A stretch of DNA of 64,000 nucleotides, taken from JAIXUI01 sp943373175. GTDB taxonomy: Bacteria > Bacteroidota > Bacteroidia > UBA7662 > JAIXUI01. Each line of letters begins with the position of its first letter. Position 1 is the stretch's first letter. The notes under the pieces are model-generated. The model searched no databases, was not told the DNA's origin, and saw nothing but the letters and a program-made list of their open reading frames with translations. The DNA lies in assembly GCA_943373175.1 (NCBI GenBank), contig CALSBM010000005.1, forward strand, positions 14,564 to 78,563, in the 5' to 3' direction. Below, in pieces: positions 27,701 to 36,208 of the stretch. Made by a program: the position numbers and the translations under genes.

Positions 27701-28670
27701 TATCTCCATTGTAGCAAATACCAAGACCACGAGGAACATCGCAACCAACGAAGTCGTCAGCGGCATTTCCTAAATCCGGATCTACCCATTGAGCCATATA
27801 GCAAGAATCGAGACGAAGAGTAGAACGATTAATGATAGTATGGAAATAGAACGTCATGTTATTTAGCTCATCGTTAGAGGCATAAGCAAAAGATTGTGTT
27901 TGAATTTCCATACCAATCTGTTGCGCCCCGGAACCGGAAACGTTTCCACGATCATTAATAACATTCCAGATAGACTGGTCACCATTAATACGAGGATAAT
28001 CGCCTAATGCGGGCTCATAAACATTGGGGTCGCCACCAACATTAACAAAAGGAGCAAGATTAGGTGCTTGACCCAAGCTTAAGTCGCCATTAGCCGGCCA
28101 GTCGAGAAAGACCTGCGGGGGAACATAACCCGGAACCAAGCTGGTTTGACCACCAGGAGCTATAATTGTGTTAGCACGGTGCGCTTCAACCTGAGCACGC
28201 TCTACTTTCCAGTGTTTGTCGAAAGAGAGACAGTTTGCTGAAGTAGTTGTTGCGTTGTTGGTATTTAACGGACCAGGCCAGTAGCCAATTCCTAATACTG
28301 TGCTTTGGCGGTAAGTTTGCGCAGCCACTCTTAAAGTACCTGAGGTAAAACCACCTACCCAAACCGCACCAGCGAACAGGGAGTTGAGACGAGGTTGAGA
28401 TGGGTCAGTAGTTTTAGGAATTTCATATCCAGCTAGACCGGAAGAACCTTGATCCCACCAATAATCACCGCCGGCTAAAATCCTAGCTCGAACATTGTTA
28501 ACATCCAAAAAAATTCGAGAAGTCGCAGGGGCGCAATTAGCAGCACCACGCAATGCGGCAGCACCGGGAAGTGTTCGTGCAGAGGCCGATAAATCCTCGC
28601 GGGCAATAGCTTGGCTTAGAGCCAACGTTGCCAACGCCAGGGATAAAAAGTATCGCTTCATGTATCGCAT
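24720..28670 (-). CDS. very large exported protein with Ca-binding-like repeat and FlgD-like C-terminal domain
   Basis: The 1316-residue product starts with a signal peptide (MKRYFLSLALATLALSQAIA) and contains long beta-rich stretches and an acidic, Asp/Asn-rich loop (DPNDGIDNDRDARVDEID) like thrombospondin-type Ca-binding repeats. The C-terminal ~95 residues begin IIRVVPNPFYSVSGYENSQ and contain LPRRCTVSIFTSSGALIRVL and SGAYIFHI, the pattern of FlgD/T9SS-type C-terminal Ig domains. It may be a surface-exposed or secreted substrate. It is flanked by a TonB receptor and a PorV-like protein within one operon. Its specific role is unknown. Confidence 0.8.
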   Translation of the reverse strand: MRYMKRYFLSLALATLALSQAIAREDLSASARTLPGAAALRGAANCAPATSRIFLDVNNVRARILAGGDYWWDQGSSGLAGYEIPKTTDPSQPRLNSLFAGAVWVGGFTSGTLRVAAQTYRQSTVLGIGYWPGPLNTNNATTTSANCLSFDKHWKVERAQVEAHRANTIIAPGGQTSLVPGYVPPQVFLDWPANGDLSLGQAPNLAPFVNVGGDPNVYEPALGDYPRINGDQSIWNVINDRGNVSGSGAQQIGMEIQTQSFAYASNDELNNMTFYFHTIINRSTLRLDSCYMAQWVDPDLGNAADDFVGCDVPRGLGICYNGDNNDEGIQGYGENPPSVGCDFFEGPFSDPNDGIDNDRDARVDEIDTFICDGIAKTERCIMSKFLYFNNDASPIGNPTTAVHAYNYMTGFWKDGNRMVYGGNGYPGSTGSTVFEADMMFPGASDFQYGWSIGGTGQNPRTIPFAWTELFPGTGAAANAPADRRFVQSGGPFTLEPGAVNYITIGIVWAKASSGGATGSFNQLLRADSKAQALFDNCFQTLNGPDAPDMNITEMDRQLVFTLTYKPSSNNFGLKYKEVDPIIKAIYGFNPTPAQLDSSSYKFQGFIVYQLASSNVSTGELRDASRARIIFQCDIKDSINRLINYYIDPDLEKPIPRIEVDGADQGVKTTFRLNRDAFATGNDLLINHKKYYYLAVAYSYNNYEAFNPITNEGQALPFFAGRNNISVYTGVPHINTPEKDGLILNSTYGDAPIVRRVEGTGNGYQLLDLSDSTVSEILASPDNRALFPVYKPGFGPVNVKIVDPKLVIPGKHWLRIYNPGNPTIDTISKNSRWMLILNPGTANQDTVFSDTTISTNSEQVVGMYEMTSTFKSYGISVSVLNAVDPGLAPNDDRNGVLLSDFSFRDNTNQWLQFLEDSPNFDWILTGPSGAGTGALSGDDNNFFSGILSGAWSAMRFVRRSSPDPTITSLLPSFPAPLSSTDLSLGDIPSVKLVFTPNKQHWTRGWVLEMGADPLNSEGGQTKGRMRLGRSVNANGDTVLDPTDIGRGWFPGYAINMETGERLNICFGEASEFRDANGRDMLWNPTSTIFDNRTGTLPVGGRHYIYVMKSRYDEGEFLKRFLFAGAGAGAPFTGTQGSIVVKQLYNNVAWVSIPFLSPGQQLLATELSVNLRVAKRYTSFATQTPALNNNNPLYEINTTPFAPVTFNKPTAVNALNIIRVVPNPFYSVSGYENSQIDNRVKITNLPRRCTVSIFTSSGALIRVLSKDDETTSVDWDLLNSKRVPIASGAYIFHINAPGIGEKTVKWFGVVRPIDLDTF

Positions 28671-28681
28671 GTGTTATTTTA

Positions 28682-31600
28682 TCAGAAAGTGAATCTTACG
28701 CCAATACGTGCTCTGCGAGGAAGTGCGAAGTTGTCTGGATTCTGCATGGAGACCGTATAAAGGTCAATGAAAGAAGCAGGATCCAAAGTTCCGTTAAGCT
28801 GCTGAGCTCCGAGGTTAGAAGTGAGGAATCCGTCGTCCATTGGGTCACCAGTATAACGATAAACACCAAGAACGTTACGTAAATCAAACAGGTTGAGGAC
28901 TTGAAGGTAAACCGTGACAGTAGCCATTTTCGGGCGATCTGGGGTGCCTTTTCCAATTTTAAAGTCAATGTCTTTATCAACGCGGAGGTTTACTCTAAGC
29001 TGCCAAGGCAAACGAGAACCGTTTAGAGTACCTTTCAACGTTGTACGGCCATCAATACCTCCGGCAACATCACCATCAGGAGTTACGAATGTTTGACGTG
29101 AGAATGGAGTTCCAGAAACAGCGTTGGCAACAAAGTTGAACCCAACATTCTGAAGAATTGGAAATCCAAAAGGACGTGGGCCGTTATAGTCTTTTCCTTT
29201 ACCAAAACGGAAGTCGAGAGTACCCACTAAACGGTGGCGTGCATCGAAGTTAAGAGGCAAAGGTGTACGAAGGTTATCGATACCAGCCTGAATGATGTTA
29301 GCCGCTTGCTCAGGAGCAGAACCGGTACCATCTGCAAATTGCAAGGTGTAAGAACCGTTGAAACGGATATTTCCGGAACGACGTAAGTCATAAGATATAG
29401 TTAACCCTTTTACAGTTCCGAAATCGATGTTTCCATAAGTACGATAGTCAACAGGAAACGCAAATGGACGGTTAATGATCTGAATCATGTTACGCAACTC
29501 GCGATAGAATGCAGAAATAGTTATTGCTGAACGTTCGTTCAACTTTTGCTTAAAGCCAAGTTCGTAATCGATGGTTTGCTCAGGAAGTAGGGATGGATTG
29601 TTGATGGTACCGCCAACATTTTGCAGATAGAAAAAGTCTGTTGGGTCAAAACGAAGGAATCCGGAAGGGCGCTGAGTTAGCACGTCGTAGTGAGCGAAGA
29701 ATTGTGCTTCGTCAGAAATAGGGAATGAGAACGCAACACGCGGCATGAAGTTAATCTGCGGTGTATAGGTAGTGAACGCATTTGCTCCGACGCTAATTTG
29801 CCGAGGATCTTCGAGGTAAGGAGTAATACGGCCAGCAGCAGCAGCATTTGCGAGTGCTGATGGGTTACGAATTTCCTGACCACTAGCGTTGAACCAAGTT
29901 TGACCGCTGCGGTAGCCAAGAATAGCTGGTGTAGCAGCATTCGCGTCATTAACGTAAACTACATAATCGCTACCAATATTTCCGGGATGACGACCACCGT
30001 TAGCAGTATTCAAAGCTCCAGAAACTTGACCGACCGTTTTAGCAGGGAAAAGAAGGAATGGATCTTTAAGTACTGGCTGGTTTGCATCAAAGCGGTCAAC
30101 ACGCAATCCTACACGGAAGATAAGGTCATCGAAGTCAAATTTGTCTTCGATAAATCCTGCTAAATAGATAGGCGAGAATGGAGCAATGTTACGGTTGGTT
30201 GTGTCCGTAAAGAAGTCTAATTGGCCGGGTCGGCTGGATAAACGATCTCCTTTATAGTCATAACCAAAGTAAGAAACAAAGCTTTGGCCTTCATTCAACA
30301 ATTCATTCGGACTGAAGAAATTCACTTTCAATGCGTTAGGATCCAATTTGTCGATTTGAACAATGTCAAGACCCTGAACGTTGAGGCCAAGAGAACTACG
30401 AAGATTTCTATCAAACGTGGACTGGTTTGCCCCTACATAAAGACGGTTGAAATAAATGGTATCGTTGTACAAACCAAATTCATCTCGTGCGTAAATAGGA
30501 TTTGAAAGATCAAGTTCGTTTAGGTGACGATTCATTAAACCACGGGCATGTCCCCAAAGACCGATACCAGAAGCGAAAGGATTCAAGCTATAACCCCTGT
30601 CTATGCGTTGGTCATATTCGAAACCGAACTTAATCGCGTGACTTTTAATATCCGCAGAGGCAACTCCACTTACACGAAACATGTCGTTGTTAGAGTAAGA
30701 GTAACCACCAGTCTGACGGCCACTGTTCCACCAAATTCCATAAACAGAGTTAAGGCGTAGTCCATTAATGTTTCCACCTAACTGCTGAATATCATTGAAG
30801 TTAGTTAACCGCTGATCACCCAATAAGCTAAAGAACTGACGATTGAAGGCTGTAAGCAAAGGATCAACATCCTTGGGAGTATAGGTCACCAAAGTGTCGC
30901 GGAAGCCGGACATGATGTTGGTGTTTAACTGAAAGATTCCATCAACAGTAGCAGAATCCTGTCTGAAGGTTCTTTCTTGAAGAACATCAAACTCACCCAT
31001 ATACCCATAACTAAACGCGTTACGGCCTAACCTGTCGTCCTCGTTACGGCCTGTCGTGTTGGTATAGTCAAATTGAAGGGTATAAAATGCGTTTTTAATC
31101 GTGGAGTTATTGGTTGATGCACCACTCTCAATTTTGGAGTTGAAACTCTGCTTAATCCGACCATAAATACGAAACGTTTGGTTTTCGAAGGAAGGGTTGT
31201 TAGCAGAGTTAAACAAACTGTACGCACGGACGTAACTTCTTCCCCATGTTCGGTCATAGTTACCACCAAGTGTAAACGTAAAGTCGTTAGTAGGCTGGAA
31301 GTCGATTTTACCAGAGAACGATAAACGGTTGGAAGTTACATTCGGACGTACATCATCAAGGAACATATCGCTTCTACGAACGAACTGTGCATTTTGAACA
31401 AAGCCAGTTCCGAGTGGGGAACGACGAAGTGGATTTGCCTGTAAATCTGCCAGTTTATTGGGATTGATTTGCCAAACTCCAATAGCAGAAGGATCATTAT
31501 CTAACTGAGTTTCCCACTCACCTGAGAGGAAGTAACCTAAAACAGCACGTTCATTTTCTTTGCCTTTATTTTTAACCCAAAGCGGTCCTGTAATATTCAA

Positions 31601-32359
31601 AGCACCGAGGTTATAACCATAAGGCTCTAAAAAAGCAGAACTCAGAATCTCAGCTCCGCCACTGAAGTTACGTGAAGGCCCTCGGGTAGTTACGTTAATT
31701 ACACCACCGGTAACGTCACCATATTGAGAAGGAACACCACCGGTAATAACCGTAGTTTGCTCAATAGCAGAGTTTGGAAGGTTTGTAGAACCACGCACCC
31801 GGATACCGTCCACAAAATATTCCGTAGCATCGGAACGCCCTCCACGCATGTTGATTGCGCCACCCTCATCTGACTGAAACACCCCTGCAGAAACCGCCGC
31901 AATAGAGTTTACATCGCGGGTTGCCATTTGAGCAATCTCTGCACGAGTAACCGTCTGGCCAGTCGAAGTTTCATCCGGCCGTATTAACGGCACCTCATAA
32001 ATGATAGTTGTTTCCTTGATGTTGACAGCGTTCGAAGTGAGGTAGATATCCACGAAAGTACTCCTATCGGAATTCACCTCTACGCCTTTGATGTTCTTTG
32101 GCGCATAACCAAGATACTTGACTTTCAAGTCGTATGTTCCCGGAGGAAGAGAACTAAATTTATAGCGTCCATCGGCATCGGTGGTTGCCCCTCCTTTGAT
32201 GGCGCCCTCGCGCTCCAATATCACATTAGCAAATGCGATAACCTCTTTCTTACCCTCACCGAGCACACGTCCTTGAAGAACGCCGGTACCTGACTGAGCC
32301 CAGGCAACGATTAGAGTAAAGAGGAACAGGAGCACACTTAAGTAAAGTTTTTTCAACAT
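28682..32359 (-). CDS. TonB-dependent outer membrane receptor with CarboxypepD_reg-like domain
   Basis: The 1225-residue protein has a signal peptide, a carboxypeptidase regulatory-like Ig fold (GVLQGRVLGEGKKEVIAFAN, then YKFSSLPPGTYDLKVKYLGY), a plug (QMATRDVNSIAAVSAGVFQ, INMRGGRSDATEYFVDGIRV), and a long barrel ending in RIGVRFTF with the terminal phenylalanine. This is the SusC-type architecture, but no SusD follows; instead an 11-nt gap leads to a 1316-residue exported protein. Such receptors import large ligands or serve as T9SS-linked partners. It is the first gene of the cassette. Confidence 0.92.
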   Translation of the reverse strand: MLKKLYLSVLLFLFTLIVAWAQSGTGVLQGRVLGEGKKEVIAFANVILEREGAIKGGATTDADGRYKFSSLPPGTYDLKVKYLGYAPKNIKGVEVNSDRSTFVDIYLTSNAVNIKETTIIYEVPLIRPDETSTGQTVTRAEIAQMATRDVNSIAAVSAGVFQSDEGGAINMRGGRSDATEYFVDGIRVRGSTNLPNSAIEQTTVITGGVPSQYGDVTGGVINVTTRGPSRNFSGGAEILSSAFLEPYGYNLGALNITGPLWVKNKGKENERAVLGYFLSGEWETQLDNDPSAIGVWQINPNKLADLQANPLRRSPLGTGFVQNAQFVRRSDMFLDDVRPNVTSNRLSFSGKIDFQPTNDFTFTLGGNYDRTWGRSYVRAYSLFNSANNPSFENQTFRIYGRIKQSFNSKIESGASTNNSTIKNAFYTLQFDYTNTTGRNEDDRLGRNAFSYGYMGEFDVLQERTFRQDSATVDGIFQLNTNIMSGFRDTLVTYTPKDVDPLLTAFNRQFFSLLGDQRLTNFNDIQQLGGNINGLRLNSVYGIWWNSGRQTGGYSYSNNDMFRVSGVASADIKSHAIKFGFEYDQRIDRGYSLNPFASGIGLWGHARGLMNRHLNELDLSNPIYARDEFGLYNDTIYFNRLYVGANQSTFDRNLRSSLGLNVQGLDIVQIDKLDPNALKVNFFSPNELLNEGQSFVSYFGYDYKGDRLSSRPGQLDFFTDTTNRNIAPFSPIYLAGFIEDKFDFDDLIFRVGLRVDRFDANQPVLKDPFLLFPAKTVGQVSGALNTANGGRHPGNIGSDYVVYVNDANAATPAILGYRSGQTWFNASGQEIRNPSALANAAAAGRITPYLEDPRQISVGANAFTTYTPQINFMPRVAFSFPISDEAQFFAHYDVLTQRPSGFLRFDPTDFFYLQNVGGTINNPSLLPEQTIDYELGFKQKLNERSAITISAFYRELRNMIQIINRPFAFPVDYRTYGNIDFGTVKGLTISYDLRRSGNIRFNGSYTLQFADGTGSAPEQAANIIQAGIDNLRTPLPLNFDARHRLVGTLDFRFGKGKDYNGPRPFGFPILQNVGFNFVANAVSGTPFSRQTFVTPDGDVAGGIDGRTTLKGTLNGSRLPWQLRVNLRVDKDIDFKIGKGTPDRPKMATVTVYLQVLNLFDLRNVLGVYRYTGDPMDDGFLTSNLGAQQLNGTLDPASFIDLYTVSMQNPDNFALPRRARIGVRFTF

Positions 32360-32602
32360 AGGCGGTAGTGTGTTACAGTGTTCAAATGATCTTTAAAAAT
32401 GTTCTTTTTGCCTTATTTGGCTTAAGAATGTGCAACATAGCACCAAACAAGGGAAGAAACAAGAGTGGCTTAACGCCTCTTTAACACTTCTTAAGTAATA
32501 AATTGGTTTTTCTAAATCAATAAGAGCCTTTTCTGATGTTCAGAGCTCATTTTCCTGACAAAAGCCTGACCTTTTTCCCTTAAATAATCTCACTTAAGGC
32601 GC

Positions 32603-33400
32603 CTAAATAGGAAATTCCAGAGGCGATTGAAAGCAAAAAACGAAGTCTTTAAACAGCTCCTTTCGTTCAGAAACTACCCTTCTTTCACCGGCTTCATCAT
32701 GGCTAAAAACAGGTAGCTGGAACCCGTATTGCTGAGCATTTAGGGCATAAAGCTCACGACGAGTGACAGCCTGAGGGCAACTTAAGTTAACTGTTCCATG
32801 AGCCTCGGGATGTGCTTCCAAATGAGCTAAAAATCCAAGAATATCGTCACGATGGATAAGGTTTACCCAGCGGGATCCATCAACAGGTTTTCCAGCAAAA
32901 AATCGTCCCGGCACACGTCCATACCCAGCTAAACCGGATAATCGGATAATTAGCAAATTTTGCCACACTTCAGAAAGTGCTTTTTCTGCTGTCTGAATCA
33001 CTAAACTTCCTTCACCGGGTATCATACTTCCTTCTGAGTATGTACCGGATGCTTCCGGATAAACGGATGTTGAAGACGTAAACATTAGCTTAGCCTGAGG
33101 AGAGGCTATTCTAAGTTGACGAGCGACCGCCACCAAGGCTTGAGCATATAACAAGGGTTCAACTCCCGAGGGAGGAATGCAAAGCAACAAATGGGTGACT
33201 CCTGGAGGGATATGTGGAGCAGCTTCAGAAGCTGAATTCCAAATGCTGATGTCCATCGAAGGATGCTTTTCCTTCCACTTCATCGCTTTCTCTTTGGTTC
33301 GAACAGTTCCTGAAACCCTCACTCCTCTTTTACATAGAACTTCAGCCCATGCACCACCGAGCCAGCCTAACCCTATAATATGCCAATGCAGATTGGTCAT
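32603..33400 (-). CDS. NAD(P)-binding SDR/epimerase-like protein (YeeZ type)
   Basis: The 265-residue protein has a Rossmann start (WHIIGLGWLGGAWAEVL), a YeeZ-like series LLCIPPSGVEPLL, MFTSSTSVYPEASG with a candidate catalytic YxxxG context, and LSGLAGYGRVPGRFF. Its substrate is unknown; YeeZ-like proteins are often annotated as NAD-dependent epimerases or reductases. Its ATG (33400) overlaps the patatin stop in an ATGA, so the two are coupled. A weak hairpin (32578-32599) lies after the stop. Confidence 0.78.
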   Translation of the reverse strand: MTNLHWHIIGLGWLGGAWAEVLCKRGVRVSGTVRTKEKAMKWKEKHPSMDISIWNSASEAAPHIPPGVTHLLLCIPPSGVEPLLYAQALVAVARQLRIASPQAKLMFTSSTSVYPEASGTYSEGSMIPGEGSLVIQTAEKALSEVWQNLLIIRLSGLAGYGRVPGRFFAGKPVDGSRWVNLIHRDDILGFLAHLEAHPEAHGTVNLSCPQAVTRRELYALNAQQYGFQLPVFSHDEAGERRVVSERKELFKDFVFCFQSPLEFPI

Positions 33401-34149
33401 GCCTTCTGGTGCTCCGACATTTTGGCAATGCCATAGTGGTAGCCAAGCTCATACATTTCTCTGCCTTTAGATAAATCGAACATTGAAAATTTATACATAT
33501 CCTCAGGCTCCAGCAAGCAGTCAACATCCTTTATTTCTTGGTGAATATTGGCATGAATACCCAACTGCAAGGTTCTAAGAAGAATATCAATCAATCCGGA
33601 AGGAGGAGGAGCAGGCCCTACCGGGTTAATGTTGATTGCTGTAAGATGGTCGCAGTGTTGCCGGATGATGTGCGCCGGCAGGTTCGATAATATTCCTCCA
33701 TCGATGTAATAATGCTCTCCCATTTTTACCATGTGAAAAAGGAGGGGTATTGCCGAAGACGCCATGATGGGTTCAAGCAAGGGGCCTGATTCAAAAACCT
33801 CTAACTTTCCTGTTGAATAGTTGGTAGCGGTTACTCGGAGCGGAATTTTCAGCTCCTCGAAGGTTTTAGCACGTAAATTCTTTTGCAACAAATGCCTCAA
33901 CCCGTCGGAACGAAAAAGACCGGCAGAGCTAAGTTTAATTCTGAGAAAGCGAGATAAGGGTTCATCTCGGAAGATTCGGAAGATGTCGTCGGCGGAGTAG
34001 CCGTCTGCGTAAAGCACCCCAACTACAGCACCGATGCTAACACCGGCGATGCAGTCGAAGCTATAGTCCAGTTCTTCTAATGCACGTAAGACTCCAGCAT
34101 GAGCAAATCCGCGTCCGGCTCCACCAGAAAGTACGAGTCCTCGCTTCAT
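33397..34149 (-). CDS. patatin-like phospholipase (RssA type)
   Basis: The 250-residue protein has the patatin oxyanion motif LSGGAGRGFAHAG at residues 6-18, the nucleophile elbow GVSIGAVVG near residue 39, and the catalytic aspartate in YIDGGILSNLP. It therefore probably hydrolyses lipids or acyl esters at the membrane or in the cytoplasm. It has no signal peptide. It lies 14 nt after recA on the same strand and overlaps the YeeZ-like gene with an ATGA. Confidence 0.93.
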   Translation of the reverse strand: MKRGLVLSGGAGRGFAHAGVLRALEELDYSFDCIAGVSIGAVVGVLYADGYSADDIFRIFRDEPLSRFLRIKLSSAGLFRSDGLRHLLQKNLRAKTFEELKIPLRVTATNYSTGKLEVFESGPLLEPIMASSAIPLLFHMVKMGEHYYIDGGILSNLPAHIIRQHCDHLTAININPVGPAPPPSGLIDILLRTLQLGIHANIHQEIKDVDCLLEPEDMYKFSMFDLSKGREMYELGYHYGIAKMSEHQKA

Positions 34150-34163
34150 CAGACTGGCATTAG

Positions 34164-35198
34164 TTAGTTTGATTCCGTGCTAACAGGCGTGGCAGTTGCA
34201 GTTGGCGTTTTCAGGAGTTCCTTGATTTTCAGCTCCAGTTCTTGGGCGAGTTCAGGATTGTCTATCAACAGTTGTTTTACTGAATCACGTCCCTGTCCAA
34301 GCCTGGTTTCGCCATAGCTGTACCAACTACCACTCTTCTTAATAACGCCCATTTCTGCGCCGATGTCCACAATTTCGCCTTCTTTAGAAATTCCTTCTCC
34401 ATAAAGGATATCGAATTCGGCCATTTTAAAAGGAGGAGCAACTTTGTTTTTAACTACTTTAACCTTCGTTCTGTTACCCATAATGTCCACGCCTTCCTTT
34501 AGTTGATTACTTCTTCTAATATCAAGACGTATTGATGAGTAAAACTTAAGTGCGTTTCCACCTGTAGTGGTTTCGGGGTTGCCAAACATCACCCCAATTT
34601 TTTCCCTCAATTGGTTAATGAAAATACAAACACAACCTGTTTTCGAGATAGTACCGGTGAGTTTTCGTAGCGCTTGAGACATAAGACGAGCTTGAAGGCC
34701 AAGTACGGAGTCGCCCATTTCACCTTCAATTTCGCTTTTAGGAACTAAAGCCGCAACGGAGTCGATTACGAGGATATCGATAGCACCGGAACGAATCAGG
34801 TTATCTGCAATCTCAAGAGCCTGTTCGCCATTGTCTGGCTGAGAAATAAGCAAATTTTCAGTATCAATGCCAAGGCGTTCGGCATAAGATTTATCAAAGG
34901 CATGTTCGGCATCGATAAAAGCGGCAATACCCCCTTTCTTCTGTGCTTCGGCTATTGCATGGAGCGCAATAGTAGTTTTTCCGGAGGATTCAGGGCCGAA
35001 GATTTCAACAACACGCCCCCTGGGGAAACCGCCTACTCCCAAAGCTACATCGAGCCCAAGAGAGCCTGTGGGAATGACGTCAAGATCCATGAGCTTAGCG
35101 TCGCCAAGCTTCATGATAACACCCTTACCGTACGCTTTCTCAAGTTTGTCGAGCGTAAGTTGAAGCGCTTTGAGTTTTTCGTTATTATTATTATTCAT
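34164..35198 (-). CDS. recA: recombinase RecA
   Basis: RecA catalyses strand exchange and co-protease activity in the SOS response. The 344-residue protein has Walker A GPESSGKTT at residues 68-76, the IDAEHAFD motif, VIDSVAALVPKSEI, the L2 region NQLREKIGVMFGNPETTTGGNALKFY, and the C-terminal FGETRLGQGRDSVKQLL-like motif (here YGETRLGQG). The start begins with a poly-Asn stretch (MNNNNNEK) typical of Bacteroidota RecA. An imperfect promoter box, TAAACTTG, lies 21 nt upstream. No LexA site is obvious. Confidence 0.98.
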   Translation of the reverse strand: MNNNNNEKLKALQLTLDKLEKAYGKGVIMKLGDAKLMDLDVIPTGSLGLDVALGVGGFPRGRVVEIFGPESSGKTTIALHAIAEAQKKGGIAAFIDAEHAFDKSYAERLGIDTENLLISQPDNGEQALEIADNLIRSGAIDILVIDSVAALVPKSEIEGEMGDSVLGLQARLMSQALRKLTGTISKTGCVCIFINQLREKIGVMFGNPETTTGGNALKFYSSIRLDIRRSNQLKEGVDIMGNRTKVKVVKNKVAPPFKMAEFDILYGEGISKEGEIVDIGAEMGVIKKSGSWYSYGETRLGQGRDSVKQLLIDNPELAQELELKIKELLKTPTATATPVSTESN

Positions 35199-35219
35199 GA
35201 GAGTAGCGTTCTATGCTTG

Positions 35220-35227
35220 CAAGTTTA
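35220..35227 (-). promoter_or_regulatory. possible -7 promoter element of recA
   Basis: The minus strand reads TAAACTTG, one mismatch from TAnnTTTG, 21 nt before the recA ATG. It lies in the 158-nt gap after the alpha/beta hydrolase gene and is the best candidate there. Confidence 0.4.
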
Positions 35228-35356
35228 AACCATCCGATTGTAATCTTATGACAATCTTTTTCACACTGGCAGAATCAAATCTGTAGATGATAGATTGTAC
35301 AAGGGCAAATCGTGTTAATATAGATTCAATCAACCTTAGAATTATGGGGTTAACTT

Positions 35357-36136
35357 CTAACCAAGCATCCATTGTTTCATGAGTTCGAGCACTTCGGCAG
35401 ATTTTTCTGCATGAATCCAATGTCCGGCTCCGGCTACGGTATGCAATTGAATCTGGGGAAAATGGGAACGCAGTTCTTCGACATGCTCTTCTAACACATA
35501 ACCTGAATTGCCGCCACGAACCATCCAAACAGTGGACGGGAAAACATTGACAAGGTTGATAGGCTGCCCTATTTCAGGTAATTTATTCTTGAGTACTGGC
35601 AAATTGAGGCGCCAAGCGAATAATCCTTGTTCATCGCGGTAGAGGTTTTTCAAGAGAAAAAGGCGGATGTCGGCTTCGGGAATGCGTTCCTTCATCCAAG
35701 CTTCGAGTGCGGTGCGGCTTTGAAAAGCTCCAGGGTCGAGTTCCTGCATTACTGAGAGGTAGTAATTCTGGTGCTCCATGTGGTAAGTGCGATTGGCAAT
35801 ATCAAGCACCATCAATCCTTTAACCCATTGTGGATAACGGTCGGCAAACAGCATAGCAACTTTTCCACCCATGGAGTGACCTGCTAGCCAAAAAGGCTCT
35901 TTAACCTCTACTTCAGCCCAAGCCAAAAGCATTTCTGCCATTAGAATATAGTTAAAATCCTCCGTATGAGGAGAACGACCATGATTGGGCATATCCACTA
36001 AGTAAACTTTAGCGGAAGATGAGAGCTGCCTAGCAAGGGTAATCCAGTTGTCGGCAGTGCCGAATAGACCATGAACAATAACTACCGGTGGCCCTGAATC
36101 ACCGAGCTTGTGGAAAAACAAAGGAGCAGATGACAT
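35357..36136 (-). CDS. alpha/beta fold hydrolase (YbfF-like)
   Basis: The 259-residue hydrolase has the oxyanion motif VIVHGLFGTADNW near residue 20, the nucleophile elbow LAGHSMGGKVA (Ser88), the acid-region strand VWMVRGGNSGYV, and the catalytic histidine in GAGHWIHAE near the end. The overall layout matches YbfF/esterases of the FrsA-independent type. It has no signal peptide. It heads a possible transcript toward recA, though a separate recA promoter seems present. An exact promoter box lies 10 nt upstream. Confidence 0.92.
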   Translation of the reverse strand: MSSAPLFFHKLGDSGPPVVIVHGLFGTADNWITLARQLSSSAKVYLVDMPNHGRSPHTEDFNYILMAEMLLAWAEVEVKEPFWLAGHSMGGKVAMLFADRYPQWVKGLMVLDIANRTYHMEHQNYYLSVMQELDPGAFQSRTALEAWMKERIPEADIRLFLLKNLYRDEQGLFAWRLNLPVLKNKLPEIGQPINLVNVFPSTVWMVRGGNSGYVLEEHVEELRSHFPQIQLHTVAGAGHWIHAEKSAEVLELMKQWMLG

Positions 36137-36146
36137 AAATACTCAA

Positions 36147-36154
36147 CAAATTTA
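36147..36154 (-). promoter_or_regulatory. -7 promoter element of the alpha/beta hydrolase gene
   Basis: Minus-strand TAAATTTG exactly matches TAnnTTTG and lies 10 nt before the ATG at 36136, in the 72-nt divergent gap with the hemerythrin-like gene. Confidence 0.55.
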
Positions 36155-36208
36155 AGCTGGGTTTGTTAGCTTAATTAACGGTGGGCTCCTTGCAGCCTCA
36201 CTTCGGAA

